A DNA stretch of 64,000 bases from 66-474 sp963771735 (GCA_963771735.1 CAVYUN010000002.1:868001-932000); one strand, 5' to 3'. Counted from the stretch's first letter, positions 30,363 through 42,989 are shown. A program made the numbers and translations. The notes: generated from the sequence alone by a model not told the origin.

Positions 30363-31532
30363 ATGTCCGCCGCTCCCGTCTTGCAGGAATTCGTGACCGA
30401 GCCTGCCCCCATGCCCCGCCGGTTGACCGTCGTCCAGTTGCTGCCCGCGCTGGAGAACGGCGGCGCCGAACGCTCGGCGCTGGAAGTCTCGCGCGCACTG
30501 GTTTCGGCGGGCCATCGTTCGCTGGTGATTTCGGCGGGCGGACGCATGGTCGAACGGCTGGAGCGAGAAGGCGGCGAGCACGTCATGCTTGACGTCGGCG
30601 CCAAGTCGCTGCGCAGCCTGACCCGGATCGGCACATTGCGACGCATCCTGTCCGGCATCGATCCCGACATCGTGCACGCCCGCTCGCGGGTGCCGGCCTG
30701 GATGGCGTGGTACGCCCTGCGCGGCATGCGCCCCCGCCCGCACTTCGTCACCACCGTGCACGGGCTCAATTCGCCGGGGCGCTGGAGCGGCATCATGACC
30801 CGCGGCGACCGGGTGATCGCCGTTTCGCAAACCGTGCACGATTTCGTGTTGAGCCATTATCCGCGTGTCGATGCAACCAGGCTCAGCGTGATCCCGCGCG
30901 GCATCGACCCGGCGGCGTTTCCCTACGGCTATCGTCCCGACGATGCGTGGCGCGAGGCGTTCCTCGCCGAGTTTCCGCAACTCGCAGGTGCACCGTTGCT
31001 GACCCTGCCCGGGCGCGGTACCCGCCTGAAGGGTCACACCGACGCGATCGCCTTGATCGCCGGGCTGCGCGAGCGCGGCGTCGACGCCCGCCTGTTGCTG
31101 CTGGGCATCGTCGAAGCCGGGCGCGAGGCGTACGTCCGCGAAATGCGCGACCTGGCGGAAAAGTACGGCGTCGCAGACATCGTGGCATTCTCGCCGCCGC
31201 GTAGCGACGTGCGCGACGTGTTCGCGGTGTCCGACCTGGTGCTGCAGCTTTCCAACAAGCCGGAAAGCTTCGGTCGAACAGTGATCGAGGCCCTGTCGCT
31301 GTGCCGCCCGGTGCTCGGTTACGCGCATGGCGGCGTGGGCGAACTGCTGGCAGAGCTGTATCCGGCCGGTCGCGTGGCTGCCGGTGATATCGACAAGCTG
31401 ACCGATCGCGCCGCCGAGTTGATCGGTCGCGCTCCGCCGATCCCGCCGCTGCAACGCTACCGCCTTGCCGACATGCAGGCGGGCGTGCTGGCGGTGTACC
31501 GGGAACTGGCCACCATTCCCCGCGCCGACTGA
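30363..31532 (+). CDS. glycosyltransferase family 4 protein
   Basis: 389 residues. The N-terminal Rossmann half has TVVQLLPALENGGAERSALEVSRAL, with the glycine-rich acceptor loop of GT4 enzymes. The C-terminal half has GRGTRLKGHTDAI and the nucleotide-sugar region SNKPESFGRTVIEALSLCRPVLGYAHGG, whose PESFGRxxxEA is the retaining GT4 E-x7-E-type motif. It probably adds a sugar to a lipid A-core or O-antigen intermediate at the inner membrane. An alternative start is ATG 30411 (MPRRLTVVQ), which removes a poorly conserved leader. The following O-antigen ligase and GT2 genes support an LPS role. Confidence 0.9.
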   Translation: MSAAPVLQEFVTEPAPMPRRLTVVQLLPALENGGAERSALEVSRALVSAGHRSLVISAGGRMVERLEREGGEHVMLDVGAKSLRSLTRIGTLRRILSGIDPDIVHARSRVPAWMAWYALRGMRPRPHFVTTVHGLNSPGRWSGIMTRGDRVIAVSQTVHDFVLSHYPRVDATRLSVIPRGIDPAAFPYGYRPDDAWREAFLAEFPQLAGAPLLTLPGRGTRLKGHTDAIALIAGLRERGVDARLLLLGIVEAGREAYVREMRDLAEKYGVADIVAFSPPRSDVRDVFAVSDLVLQLSNKPESFGRTVIEALSLCRPVLGYAHGGVGELLAELYPAGRVAAGDIDKLTDRAAELIGRAPPIPPLQRYRLADMQAGVLAVYRELATIPRAD

Positions 31533-31647
31533 GCTGCGGAGCGGATGCTCGTCCGCACGGGATGCGCAGGTAATCCACTCATTCGGCTTGGCGGCGCGCC
31601 GGCAACCGGCGACAATGGGCGTCTTGTCTGCGCTCAGGATCGCTGCC

Positions 31648-33885
<2,238 letters not shown>

Positions 33886-33966
33886 TCCAGGGGCATTTGG
33901 TCCGGCCCGCGCTCCAAGGTACCGCGGGCTGGGGTATCGTGACCGCGCGGCGATCCGCAAACCGCA

Positions 33967-35241
33967 ATGGCCCGCCCGGTTGTCACGCCCTCATCCATGC
34001 TCAAGCACCTGACCGCAGCGTTGCTTTCGCCGCTCACCCCGATCTGGCTGGTGATCTTCCTGCTGCCGTTCGGACGGGCCAGCGAACTCGGCACGCTGAT
34101 CTGCATGCTCGGCGCGATCATGCTGTTCGTCCGCGATCGGCATGTGTTGGGCGGGCACTCCGGCGCGCGGCTGCTGCTGTGGCTGTGGGCGGCGTATTTC
34201 GGCGCCGCACTGATCTCGGCGCCAGGCGCGATCGACCCCGCACGCAGCTGGAGCAGCGTGGCAGCCTACCTGCGTTTCGCGCCGTTCGGCGTCTACGTGT
34301 GCTTCGCGGTGCGGCGCGAGTCGCGCCTGCACGCACTGTGCCTTGCCACCGGCATCGTGGTGGCGTTGTGGGCGCTGGATGCCTGGGTACAGGCGCTGAC
34401 CGGCCACAGCCTCGGCGGCCACGCCGACGCGCAACGAATCTCCGGCATTTTCCGTGCGGGCGATCTCAAACTCGGGCCGGTGCTCGCCTCCTTGTCGCCG
34501 TTCGTGCTGTGGACGGCGAAGCGGTATCTGGGACGCACCGGCCTGGTCGCGGCGATGCTGTTCCTGCTGGTGCCGATCCTGCTGGCCGGCTCGCGTGCGG
34601 CGTGGATCACCTACGGCGTCGTGTTGCTGGCGTTTTTCTGGATCGAGGCGCGCACGCCGCTACGTTTCGTCGCCTGGATACTGGCGGCATGCGTGGTGGT
34701 CGCCGCGGCGATGGGCGTGGCATGGAAGACGTCCTCGCGCTTCGACGCGCGCATGGAACGCACCATGGCGGCGTTGCACGACAGCCGGCACGCGATCAAC
34801 TACGCCAGCAGCGGGCGCATCGACATCTGGCATGTGGCGGGCAGGATGATCGCCGCGCATCCGATCAACGGCGTTGGCGTGCGCGATTTCCGCGAGGCTT
34901 ATCCGCATTACGCGCCGCCGAACGATCATTTCGTCACCGCGGAAGCCTGCGGGCCGGGCGAGGGCGCCTGCCATCCGCATCAACTGGTGCTGGAAATCCT
35001 TGCCGATACCGGCACGATCGGATTGCTGTTGTGGCTGGCCGGCGTGGTGCTCGCGCTGCGTGCATGGCGCCGAGTCGGGCCCGAGGCGCGCCGGCGCGCG
35101 TTTCCGGTCACGCTGGCGTTGGCGGTCACAGTGTTCCCGCTGAACACGCATTTCGCGTTTTATTCGGCGTGGTGGGGATTGTTCTTCTGGTGGTTGCTGG
35201 CCCTGTGGTGCGCGGCGCTTTATTTATGCGATCGTCCCTGA
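33967..35241 (+). CDS. O-antigen ligase / polymerase family membrane protein
   Basis: 424 residues with roughly ten to twelve hydrophobic helices. A large periplasmic loop near 270-340 contains SSGRIDIWHVAGRMIAAHPINGVGVRDF and the HPHQLVLEILADTG stretch, both hallmarks of the Wzy_C/WaaL family. It would ligate O-antigen to lipid A-core or polymerise a glycan. An in-frame ATG at 33997 (MLKHLTAALL) starts just before the first helix and may be the real start. The last codons (CDRP) lie within a dispersed repeat (35228-35245), so its C-terminus was probably set by that element. Confidence 0.9.
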   Translation: MARPVVTPSSMLKHLTAALLSPLTPIWLVIFLLPFGRASELGTLICMLGAIMLFVRDRHVLGGHSGARLLLWLWAAYFGAALISAPGAIDPARSWSSVAAYLRFAPFGVYVCFAVRRESRLHALCLATGIVVALWALDAWVQALTGHSLGGHADAQRISGIFRAGDLKLGPVLASLSPFVLWTAKRYLGRTGLVAAMLFLLVPILLAGSRAAWITYGVVLLAFFWIEARTPLRFVAWILAACVVVAAAMGVAWKTSSRFDARMERTMAALHDSRHAINYASSGRIDIWHVAGRMIAAHPINGVGVRDFREAYPHYAPPNDHFVTAEACGPGEGACHPHQLVLEILADTGTIGLLLWLAGVVLALRAWRRVGPEARRRAFPVTLALAVTVFPLNTHFAFYSAWWGLFFWWLLALWCAALYLCDRP

Positions 35242-35326
35242 TCGCTGCACGCCAAACCGAATTGCGAGTGCGGAGCGCCGAACCTGGACGAGTATCAGAA
35301 CGCCCATCCATGGGCTGACTTTCCAC
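35228..35326. repeat. composite intergenic repeat
   Basis: Begins with GCGATCGTCCCTGATCGC (35228-35245), overlapping the stop of the O-antigen ligase. It ends with CAGAACGCCCATCCATGGGC followed by TGACTTTCC (35296-35326), which includes a GCCCATCCATGGGC hairpin. Both parts recur near 48,964-49,060 and 49,461-49,687. Confidence 0.75.
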
Positions 35327-35351
35327 AATAGCTGCTTCGCCCGAAGCTGGA

Positions 35352-36122
35352 ATGGCCTATATGGCGCGTGAAAAGTTTTCGCTGGTGATCATCACGTACA
35401 ACAACGCGGACACGCTGGAGCGCTGTCTTGCGGCCGCGGATTTCGCCGACGAGGTCGTGGTGCTGGATTCCGGTTCTACCGATGCGACCGTCGAAATCGC
35501 CAAGCACCATGGCGCACGTATCGCGACGCATCCGTTCGACGACTATGGACCGCAGAAGCAGCGCGCCTACGCCATGGCGAGCCACGACTGGATACTCAAC
35601 CTCGATGCCGACGAGGTGTTGTCGTCCGGCACCCGCGCGGTGATCGAACGTGCGCTGGAAAATCCGCAAGTCGCCGGCTATCGCCTGCCGCGCCGCGAAC
35701 GCATGTTCTGGAGCGTGCAGCATCCGTGGAGTCACCGCAACGGCCATCTGCGCCTGTTCGACCGTCGTCGCGGGGGCATGAACGCGGTGCCGATCCACGC
35801 GGCGGTGGAAGTGGATGGGCCGGTCGCAACGCTCAAGCGCGCCGACTTCGTCAACATGGGCGACGACGACATCGCCGCGCGGGTCGACAAGATCAATCGC
35901 TATTCGTCGGGCATGGTCGCCGACAAGCTGGCGCGCAAGCAACGCTTCAGTGGTCCGATGATGCTGGTGTATCCGCCGATCTTCTTCGTGCGCCAGTACG
36001 TCTTCAAGCGCTACTTCCTGTCCGGCTGGGCCGGCTTCATTGCCAGCGTGCTGGGCGCGTTCTACGTGTTCCTGAAGTACGCCAAGCTGCACGAAACCAG
36101 ACGGCGGAACAAAGATCAGTAG
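35352..36122 (+). CDS. glycosyltransferase family 2 protein (WaaE/KdtX-like)
   Basis: 256 residues (an ATG at 35361 is an alternative start). The GT2 fold opens with FSLVIITYNNADTLERCLAA. The DxD-type metal/nucleotide site is NLDADEVLS, and a short C-terminal segment (FVRQYVFKRYFLSGWAGFIASVLGAFY) is hydrophobic. It is close to the WaaE family, which adds glucose to the LPS inner core, but the sugar cannot be told. It overlaps the lipid A acyltransferase stop tail-to-tail by 7 bases. Confidence 0.92.
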   Translation: MAYMAREKFSLVIITYNNADTLERCLAAADFADEVVVLDSGSTDATVEIAKHHGARIATHPFDDYGPQKQRAYAMASHDWILNLDADEVLSSGTRAVIERALENPQVAGYRLPRRERMFWSVQHPWSHRNGHLRLFDRRRGGMNAVPIHAAVEVDGPVATLKRADFVNMGDDDIAARVDKINRYSSGMVADKLARKQRFSGPMMLVYPPIFFVRQYVFKRYFLSGWAGFIASVLGAFYVFLKYAKLHETRRRNKDQ

Positions 36123-37033
36123 ACCGGCGGCTGGCCCGGCGGCCGGGTCTTGAATCGCTTGTGCGCCCACAGGTATTGCGCCGGCGCCTCGCGCACCATG
36201 CGTTCGATCGCGGCGTTGACGCGCGCGGTATCCGTGACCACGTCTTCGCCCGGAAAGTCCGCGAGCGGCGCTTCCAGCCGCAGTGCATAGCCACCGTCCG
36301 GCGTGCGCCGGTGGAAGAACGGCATCACCGCGGCACCGGACAGTCGGGCGAAGTGGTGGGTCGCGGTGATGGTCGAGGCCGGGATGCCGAAGAACGGCGC
36401 GAACACGGTGTCCTTGCCGCGCATGTCCTGGTCGGGCGCGTACCAGATGGTGCCGCCTTGTTTCAGGTACTTCACGCATCCACGCAACTGGTCCTTGTCG
36501 AACATGGTGTCGGCGTAGCGCAGGCGCGCGCGCAGCACCATGTATTCGAACACGGCGGAATCCATGCGCCGGTACATGCCGGCGATCAGGATCTGCCGCG
36601 AAATCAGGCGCGCGCACAATTCCAGGTGCGAGAAATGGCCGCCGACCAGCAGCACGCCGCGGCCCGCCGCGCGCGCGGCTTCCAGGTGTTCGAGCCCCGT
36701 GATGTCGACTTTCAGCCGCGCGAGCTTGGCGTCGGACGCGAACCAGCCGAGCGCGAACTCGCCCAGCATCCGGCCCATTTCCAGCGTCGCCTCGCGGCGC
36801 AGGGATTCGCGTTGCGCCGCGTCGAGTTCGGGGAAGCACAACGCAAGGTTGCGCGTGATCACGTGCCGCCGAGCACGCAACAGCGGCGATACGGCAACGC
36901 CAAAGGCGGCGCCGAGTCCGATCACCCAGCGCGCCGGCAGCTGCACCAGTGCGCGGATGAAGCCGATCCCGATCCACGCCGGCCAGTGGCGAGGGGCGAG
37001 CAGTCGGCGTGGCAGCGGCAGTTTTTCAGGCAT
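36116..37033 (-). CDS. lipid A biosynthesis lauroyl/myristoyl-type acyltransferase
   Basis: 305 residues from ATG 37033. It belongs to the LpxL/LpxM (HtrB/MsbB) family, which adds secondary acyl chains to Kdo2-lipid IVA at the inner membrane. A membrane helix near the start (WVIGLGAAFGVAVSPLL) is followed by the block RNLALCFPEL. The catalytic motif is GGHFSHLELC, the family H-x4-D/E signature with Glu in the acid position. Downstream are the WYAPDQDMRGKDTVFAPFFGIPAST segment and QYLWAHKRFKTRPPG near the end. Which acyl chain it adds is not determinable. Confidence 0.94.
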   Translation of the reverse strand: MPEKLPLPRRLLAPRHWPAWIGIGFIRALVQLPARWVIGLGAAFGVAVSPLLRARRHVITRNLALCFPELDAAQRESLRREATLEMGRMLGEFALGWFASDAKLARLKVDITGLEHLEAARAAGRGVLLVGGHFSHLELCARLISRQILIAGMYRRMDSAVFEYMVLRARLRYADTMFDKDQLRGCVKYLKQGGTIWYAPDQDMRGKDTVFAPFFGIPASTITATHHFARLSGAAVMPFFHRRTPDGGYALRLEAPLADFPGEDVVTDTARVNAAIERMVREAPAQYLWAHKRFKTRPPGQPPVY

Positions 37034-37103
37034 GGCGGGCGATGATAGCAATGGGCGCGGTTGGCCTTTGCGACATTCGCCCGCACGGAATGCCAAAGAG
37101 ACC

Positions 37104-37189
37104 ACCGCCCCGGCGCAGGCCGGGGCCCGGCTCTTCACGTGCCCGGGCGCAACCACGAAGCTGGATTCCGACCTTCGCCGGAATGACGA
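37104..37189. repeat. REP-like inverted repeat, helicase-acyltransferase gap
   Basis: Left arm 37104-37131 (CCCCGGCGCAGGCCGGGGCC) and right arm 37161-37189 (CTGGATTCCGACCTTCGCC then GGAATGACGA) in inverted orientation. It occupies most of the 166-base gap between two minus-strand genes. Confidence 0.85.
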
Positions 37190-37199
37190 GAGCAGGGGA

Positions 37200-39176
37200 T
37201 CAACCCAGCATCGCTGCGATTTTTGCGAGCTGCGCCGCAGCGACATCGCGGCGCGCCTGCGCGTCGGCCTCGGGGTCGGCGCCATCGCGGTGCAGTTCAA
37301 CGGCGGGCAATTCGTCCAGGAATCGCGATGGCTTCTGCTTGAACACCTGCCCGTAGCGTCGGCCCTGCGCGCTCCAGGAAAGATGCAGCAAATCCCTGGC
37401 GCGGGTGATGCCGACGTACAGCAGGCGGCGTTCCTCGTCCAGCCTGCCCTCGTCGATCGCGCCTTCATGCGGCAACGTGCCGTCCTCGCAGCCGACGATG
37501 TGCACCGAACGGAACTCCAGCCCCTTGGCAGCGTGCAGCGTCATCATCCGCACCGCGTCGCCGCCGTCGTCGCGATCGGCGTGGTTGAGCAGCGCGAGTT
37601 GCGCCGCCAGGTCGCCCGCGTGGGCCTTGCCCGCATCCATCGCACGGAACCAGCCGACCAGTTCGCGCACGTTGTCGAGCCTGCGTGCCTGCAACGCCGG
37701 ATTCCGCGATGCCTGCGCGAGATGCTCGGCGTAGCGGGTGCGCGCGAGAATTTCCTCGACCAGATCGGCGGCCTTCAGGTGTTTGGCGTCCCGCGTGAAA
37801 GCATCGATCAGCTCGACGAATCCCGCCAGCGCCGCGGCCGGGCGCGCGGCGAGCTGCTGCAGGGCGGTCGGGCTGTGCGCCGCGTGCAGCATCGACAGGT
37901 GTTTCGATTGCGCCAGTTCGCCCAGTTTTTCCAGCGTGGTCGCGCCGATTTCGCGGCGCGGCACGTTGACCACGCGCAGGAACGCCGCGTCGTCGTCGGG
38001 ATTGGCGATAAGGCGCAGGTAAGCCAGCACGTCCTTGACTTCGGCACGGTCGAGGAACGACAGCGCGCCGGTCAGGTGATACGGAATGCGGTTCAACTGC
38101 AGCGCCTTTTCCAGCGGGCGTGCCTGGTGGTTGCCGCGATAGAGCACCGCGAAATCCGACCACGCGAAACCGTGCCGGTCGCGCAGCAGCATCAGTTGCG
38201 CGGCCACGCGCTCGGCCTCGTGTTCCGTATCGCGGCATTCCAGCACGCGGATGCGTTCGCCGTCGGCGTGGGCGCTCCAGAGTTTCTTGGGATGCGCGTG
38301 CGGATTGCGCGCGATCAGCGCGTTGGCGGCGCGCAGCACGCGCTGCGTGCAGCGGTAGTTCTGTTCCAGTTTCACCACGCGCAGCGAGGGGTAATCGCCG
38401 GCCAGCTTGTCGAGGTTGCCGGGATCGGCGCCGCGCCAGGCATAGATCGACTGGTCGTCGTCGCCCACGCAGGTGAACGCACCGCGTTCGCCGGCCAGCA
38501 GTTTCAGGAACGCGTACTGCGCGGCGTTGGTGTCCTGGCATTCGTCCACCAGCAGGTAGCGGACGCGCTCGCGCCAGGCCATGCGTGCCTCGTCGTCGCG
38601 TTCCAGTACCGCCACCGGCAGCCGGATCAGGTCGTCGAAATCCACCGCGTTGAACGCGGCCAGCCGCTTCTGGTATGCGCCATACAATTGCGCGGCTTCC
38701 AGTTCGCGCGGCGCGCGTGCCGCGTCCAGCGCGGCCTCGGGCGTCAGCCCGTCGCTTTTCAGGCGCGACAGCAGCGAGCGCAACTGGAACAGCTTGTCCG
38801 GTTTCGCCGATGCGCCGGCCAGTTCCTTCACGAGGCCCGCGCTGTCGTCGGCATCCAGCACCGAAAAACCGCGACGCAGGCCGGCGCGCGCATGCTCGAT
38901 CTGCAGGAATTTCAAGCCCAGCGCATGGAAAGTGCACACGCTCAGCGCTTCGGCCGCACCGCCCCGCATGCGGCGCGCGACGCGTTCGCGCATTTCGCGC
39001 GCGGCCTTGTTGGTGAAGGTGATTGCCGCGATCTTGCCGGCCGGCACGATGCCGCGTTCGACCAGATGCGCGATCTTTTCGCTGATCACGCGGGTCTTGC
39101 CGGAGCCCGCGCCGGCCAGCACCAGCAGCGGGCCGGCGGTGTATTCGACGGCGGCGCGTTGTTGGGGGTTTAGCAT
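37200..39176 (-). CDS. rep: ATP-dependent DNA helicase Rep
   Basis: 658 residues from ATG 39176 (MLNPQQRAAVEY). A UvrD/Rep superfamily 1A helicase with all motifs: Walker A AGAGSGKT, Ia ITFTNKAAREM, II LLVDECQDTN, III GDDDQSIYAWRGA, IV EQNYRC, V TLHAAKGLEF and VI VGITRARDLL. The length and lack of a UvrD-type C-terminal extension favour Rep, which clears protein roadblocks ahead of forks, over UvrD or PcrA. It is divergent from the uncharacterised gene at 39244, with 67 bases between. Confidence 0.94.
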   Translation of the reverse strand: MLNPQQRAAVEYTAGPLLVLAGAGSGKTRVISEKIAHLVERGIVPAGKIAAITFTNKAAREMRERVARRMRGGAAEALSVCTFHALGLKFLQIEHARAGLRRGFSVLDADDSAGLVKELAGASAKPDKLFQLRSLLSRLKSDGLTPEAALDAARAPRELEAAQLYGAYQKRLAAFNAVDFDDLIRLPVAVLERDDEARMAWRERVRYLLVDECQDTNAAQYAFLKLLAGERGAFTCVGDDDQSIYAWRGADPGNLDKLAGDYPSLRVVKLEQNYRCTQRVLRAANALIARNPHAHPKKLWSAHADGERIRVLECRDTEHEAERVAAQLMLLRDRHGFAWSDFAVLYRGNHQARPLEKALQLNRIPYHLTGALSFLDRAEVKDVLAYLRLIANPDDDAAFLRVVNVPRREIGATTLEKLGELAQSKHLSMLHAAHSPTALQQLAARPAAALAGFVELIDAFTRDAKHLKAADLVEEILARTRYAEHLAQASRNPALQARRLDNVRELVGWFRAMDAGKAHAGDLAAQLALLNHADRDDGGDAVRMMTLHAAKGLEFRSVHIVGCEDGTLPHEGAIDEGRLDEERRLLYVGITRARDLLHLSWSAQGRRYGQVFKQKPSRFLDELPAVELHRDGADPEADAQARRDVAAAQLAKIAAMLG

Positions 39177-39243
39177 CGTTGCGATCCGCGGGACAGCCGG
39201 GGATGTTACCTTGTCGCACAGGATTTCCCGAGGATGCACCGGC

Positions 39244-40002
39244 ATGAACGCGCCCGACTGGACCCGCCCGCACTGGAGCCGCGACGAAGCCAGCGCGATG
39301 CTGCTGTATTTCGTGTTCGGCGAATTCGCCGCCGAACCGGAACTCGACCTGTCCGCCCACGGCAGCCACGGCTTGCCGCAGGGCATCGAGGTACTGCGCA
39401 TCCCGAAGGACAGGCTGGCGCACTGGGACGGGCATCCGTTGCGCGGCGCGCTCGGCGGGATCCTGCGTGAAAGCCACCCTGCCGCCTTCGAGGATGCGCG
39501 CCGGGCGCCGGAATGCCTGATGCTGCGCGGCGAATTGCCGGATGCCGATTCGCTCGCTTATCTGCGCGATACCCTCGGCGTGATCGCCGCGCTGCTCGAC
39601 GAGGGTGGCGTGGCGGTGGTCGATCCACAGATCCTGGAACTTTTTTCCGCCGCCGACTGGCGCGAGCGTTACATCGGCGAGGCCAGCACGGCGCCGCGCA
39701 ACCACGTGTTGATCCTGAGCCACGGCGACGCCAACGGCCATGCGTGGATCAAGACCCGCGGCATGCGCAAGTTCGCGCGCCCCGACGTCAGCATCCGCGG
39801 GGTGCCGCAATCCCGGGTACAGGACGCCGGCGCGGTCGCGGCACGGCTGGTGGAACTCGGCGCGCGCGGCATGCGCTTCGGCGATGGCTCGACCGTCGAC
39901 ATCGAGGGCGTGCCTGGCGGCCTGCGCATCGCGCGCGGCGGTTCGCTGGACGATCCGGATTTCAACAACACGCACATCGAGATGACCTGGCCGACGGCGT
40001 AG
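39244..40002 (+). CDS. uncharacterised protein
   Basis: 252 residues, soluble, no signal peptide or membrane helix. I do not recognise a named family. Features visible are an N-terminal segment LLYFVFGEFAAEPELDLSAHGSHGLPQGIEVLRIP, a middle block ILSHGDANGHAWIKTRGMRKFARPDVSI, and a C-terminal Gly-rich GSTVDIEGVPGGLRIARGGSLDDPDFNNTHIEMTW. Codon use looks native, and ATG 39244 follows an AGGA-containing stretch. It is probably a real, conserved lineage protein of unknown role. It lies between rep (divergent) and arfB. Confidence 0.85.
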   Translation: MNAPDWTRPHWSRDEASAMLLYFVFGEFAAEPELDLSAHGSHGLPQGIEVLRIPKDRLAHWDGHPLRGALGGILRESHPAAFEDARRAPECLMLRGELPDADSLAYLRDTLGVIAALLDEGGVAVVDPQILELFSAADWRERYIGEASTAPRNHVLILSHGDANGHAWIKTRGMRKFARPDVSIRGVPQSRVQDAGAVAARLVELGARGMRFGDGSTVDIEGVPGGLRIARGGSLDDPDFNNTHIEMTWPTA

Positions 40003-40018
40003 GGGAACTCTTTTTGTC

Positions 40019-40120
40019 CGTGATCCCGGAGTCGCGAAGCGATATCCGGGACCCGGTGACTTTGCGTATCGATAGATTGCGGGAAGGCCACTGGATCCCG
40101 GCCTGCGCCGGGATGACGAC
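40019..40120. repeat. REP-like inverted repeat before arfB
   Basis: Left arm 40019-40056, a variant with an extra GTCGCGAAGCGATAT insert (TGATCCCGGAGTCGCGAAGC). Right arm 40091-40120 (CTGGATCCCGGCCTGCGCC then GGGATGACGAC). The inserted palindrome TCGCGAAGCGA makes this copy the most diverged of the family in the window. Confidence 0.8.
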
Positions 40121-40180
40121 AAGGTATATCGATGCCGTCGCGCGCCGCGTTCGCGCCGCGAATCGTCTAACCTTTACGGC

Positions 40181-40600
40181 ATGCGCATTTCGGCTTCCAT
40201 CGTCATCCCCGAATCGGAACTGACCGAACGTTTCCTGCGCGCCGACGGGCCCGGCGGCCAGCACGTCAATCGCACCGAGAGCGCGGTGGAATTGCGTTTC
40301 GACGTGGCGGCCTCGCCGTCACTGCCCGACGCCGTCCGCGCACGCCTGCTGGCGCGGCGCGACCGCCGGCTCACCGACGCGGGCGTGCTGGTGATCCAGG
40401 CGCGGCGTTTTCGCGATCAGGCGCGCAATCGCGCGGATGCGCGCGCACGCCTGATCGACATCATCCGCGGCGTGCTGGCCCCGCCGAAAAAACGCGTGGC
40501 CACGCGGCCGACCCGCGCGTCCAGGGAACGTCGCATCGCCGGCAAGAAGCGACGAGGCGCGGTCAAGCGCGACCGTGGTCGCGGCTGGAGCGAGGATTGA
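40181..40600 (+). CDS. arfB: alternative ribosome-rescue factor / peptidyl-tRNA hydrolase ArfB
   Basis: 139 residues. ArfB (YaeJ) hydrolyses peptidyl-tRNA on stalled ribosomes independently of tmRNA. The GGQ motif is intact in RADGPGGQHVNRTESAVEL. The C-terminal tail is strongly basic (PPKKRVATRP...GKKRRGAVKRDRGRG), which in ArfB inserts into the empty mRNA channel. The 139-residue length matches. The following acyltransferase start codon (TTG 40597) overlaps its stop. Confidence 0.95.
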   Translation: MRISASIVIPESELTERFLRADGPGGQHVNRTESAVELRFDVAASPSLPDAVRARLLARRDRRLTDAGVLVIQARRFRDQARNRADARARLIDIIRGVLAPPKKRVATRPTRASRERRIAGKKRRGAVKRDRGRGWSED

Positions 40601-41202
40601 ACGCCGGCGCGCGGCAACCTTCGCTGCCGGCAAACCTGCCACCGGCAATGCCGCAGTTTCCCGATCACGCCTGGCGCCACGCGTTCCGTGCCTGCGTGGA
40701 TGCCAGCGGCTGGCGGCTGGAAGGCGAACTGCCGGACGTGCCGAAACTGGTCCTGATCGTCGCGCCGCATTCCTCATGGTGGGACGGCATCTGGGGCTTG
40801 CTGTTCAAGATCGCGTTGGGCGCCGACATCGCCTTCATGGCCAAGCACGAGTTGTTCCGCTGGCCGCTCGGTGGCCTGCTGCGCAGGTTGGGCGGCGTAC
40901 CGATCGCGCGTGGCGAAGCAACCGATGTGGTGGCGCAGATGGTCGAGCGCTTCCGCGCCAGCGAGCGCCTGTGGCTGGGTATCGAACCGGAAGGCACGCG
41001 CAAGGCCGTCAACAAGTGGAAATCGGGCTTTTGGCACATCGCGCGCCAGGCCGGCGTGCCGATCCTGCCCGGCTACTTCGATTACCCACGCAAGGTCATC
41101 GGCCTCGGTCCGCTGTTCATGCCCGGCGCCGACAAGGACGCCGACATCGCCGCCCTGCGTGCGTTCTACGCGCCGTTCCAGGGCAAGCACCGCGGGGTGT
41201 GA
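40597..41202 (+). CDS. PlsC-like 1-acyl-sn-glycerol-3-phosphate acyltransferase
   Basis: 201 residues if TTG 40597 is used; it overlaps the arfB stop and is preceded by GGAG at good spacing. ATG 40648 would give 184 residues. The acyltransferase motif H-x4-D is present in APHSSWWDGIWG, and the acyl-acceptor motif in IEPEGTRKAVNKWKSGFW. It resembles small PlsC-family members whose acceptor is not known. A role in phospholipid or ornithine-lipid synthesis is possible; the cytoplasmic face of the inner membrane is expected. Confidence 0.88.
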   Translation: MNAGARQPSLPANLPPAMPQFPDHAWRHAFRACVDASGWRLEGELPDVPKLVLIVAPHSSWWDGIWGLLFKIALGADIAFMAKHELFRWPLGGLLRRLGGVPIARGEATDVVAQMVERFRASERLWLGIEPEGTRKAVNKWKSGFWHIARQAGVPILPGYFDYPRKVIGLGPLFMPGADKDADIAALRAFYAPFQGKHRGV

Positions 41203-41233
41203 GCCCTGCGGTGCCGTGCGGCTGCGACAGCAT

Positions 41234-41803
41234 TCAATTCTTTTCGGTCCCGTCCAGCCCCGTCGGGCCGCCAACCGCCTGGGCATAGTTGCGATCGAGA
41301 TATTCCTGTGCAACGGTGGCGATGCGCGCGAGCATTCCCTTGTCCGTCCCTCCGAAACTCCAAGTTCCGCCTTCGGCAGCTGCGCGCTGATAGAACTCTG
41401 GATCGGCAATCACGTGGCCTGTCTGCGCGTCGATCAATTTCACGTGCATCAATACAGCAGAACTGCCTGCGAAGTCTCCCGCGAAAATCCGCGCGCCGGT
41501 ACTGACGTATTTTAATTGGTCAACGTACGGCTCGATTTCCAGTACGCGACCACTCTGATTGCGATTCTCCCAGCTCGCCAGCGTGGTGCCGACGCGTTGA
41601 TGCATGTACGTCGAAATTTTCTCGACGGCCGCTGTTTCGTGCGCGGCGGAGTCCGATACCTTGATCGGTTCCAGCATGAAATGCTGAAAATGCGACAGCG
41701 GCTCGGCGGGCGGCGGGTTGGCCGACACGTTCGGATGGATATTCGTGACGCACGCGCAAGCCAACAGTGCCAGCGCGGCCGGCAGCAGCATACGGAACTT
41801 CAT
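41234..41803 (-). CDS. DUF4410-like lipoprotein
   Basis: 189 residues from ATG 41803. The N-terminus is a lipoprotein signal (LLPAALALLACAC, lipobox LAC or CAC). The rest has the pattern of DUF4410-type proteins: a first strand HFMLEPIKV, a helix with AAVEKISTYMHQRV, then GARIFAGDFAGSSAVLMHVKLIDAQTGHVIADPEF. The family assignment is tentative. It is convergent with the upstream acyltransferase and divergent from the cNMP-GGDEF gene. Confidence 0.8.
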   Translation of the reverse strand: MKFRMLLPAALALLACACVTNIHPNVSANPPPAEPLSHFQHFMLEPIKVSDSAAHETAAVEKISTYMHQRVGTTLASWENRNQSGRVLEIEPYVDQLKYVSTGARIFAGDFAGSSAVLMHVKLIDAQTGHVIADPEFYQRAAAEGGTWSFGGTDKGMLARIATVAQEYLDRNYAQAVGGPTGLDGTEKN

Positions 41804-41957
41804 CGCAGTATCTTCCCCCTGTTGATGGAGCCTGAAATCAAGCAGGATCGGTGCCATGTCCGGGGGAATTCATGCGGGCACACATATTGCATGGTCGCTC
41901 ATGCGCCGCGCGCTTGGCTGGGGTATGATCCTTGGGCTATGAAAATGGGGGCTGGAC

Positions 41958-42989
<1,032 letters not shown>

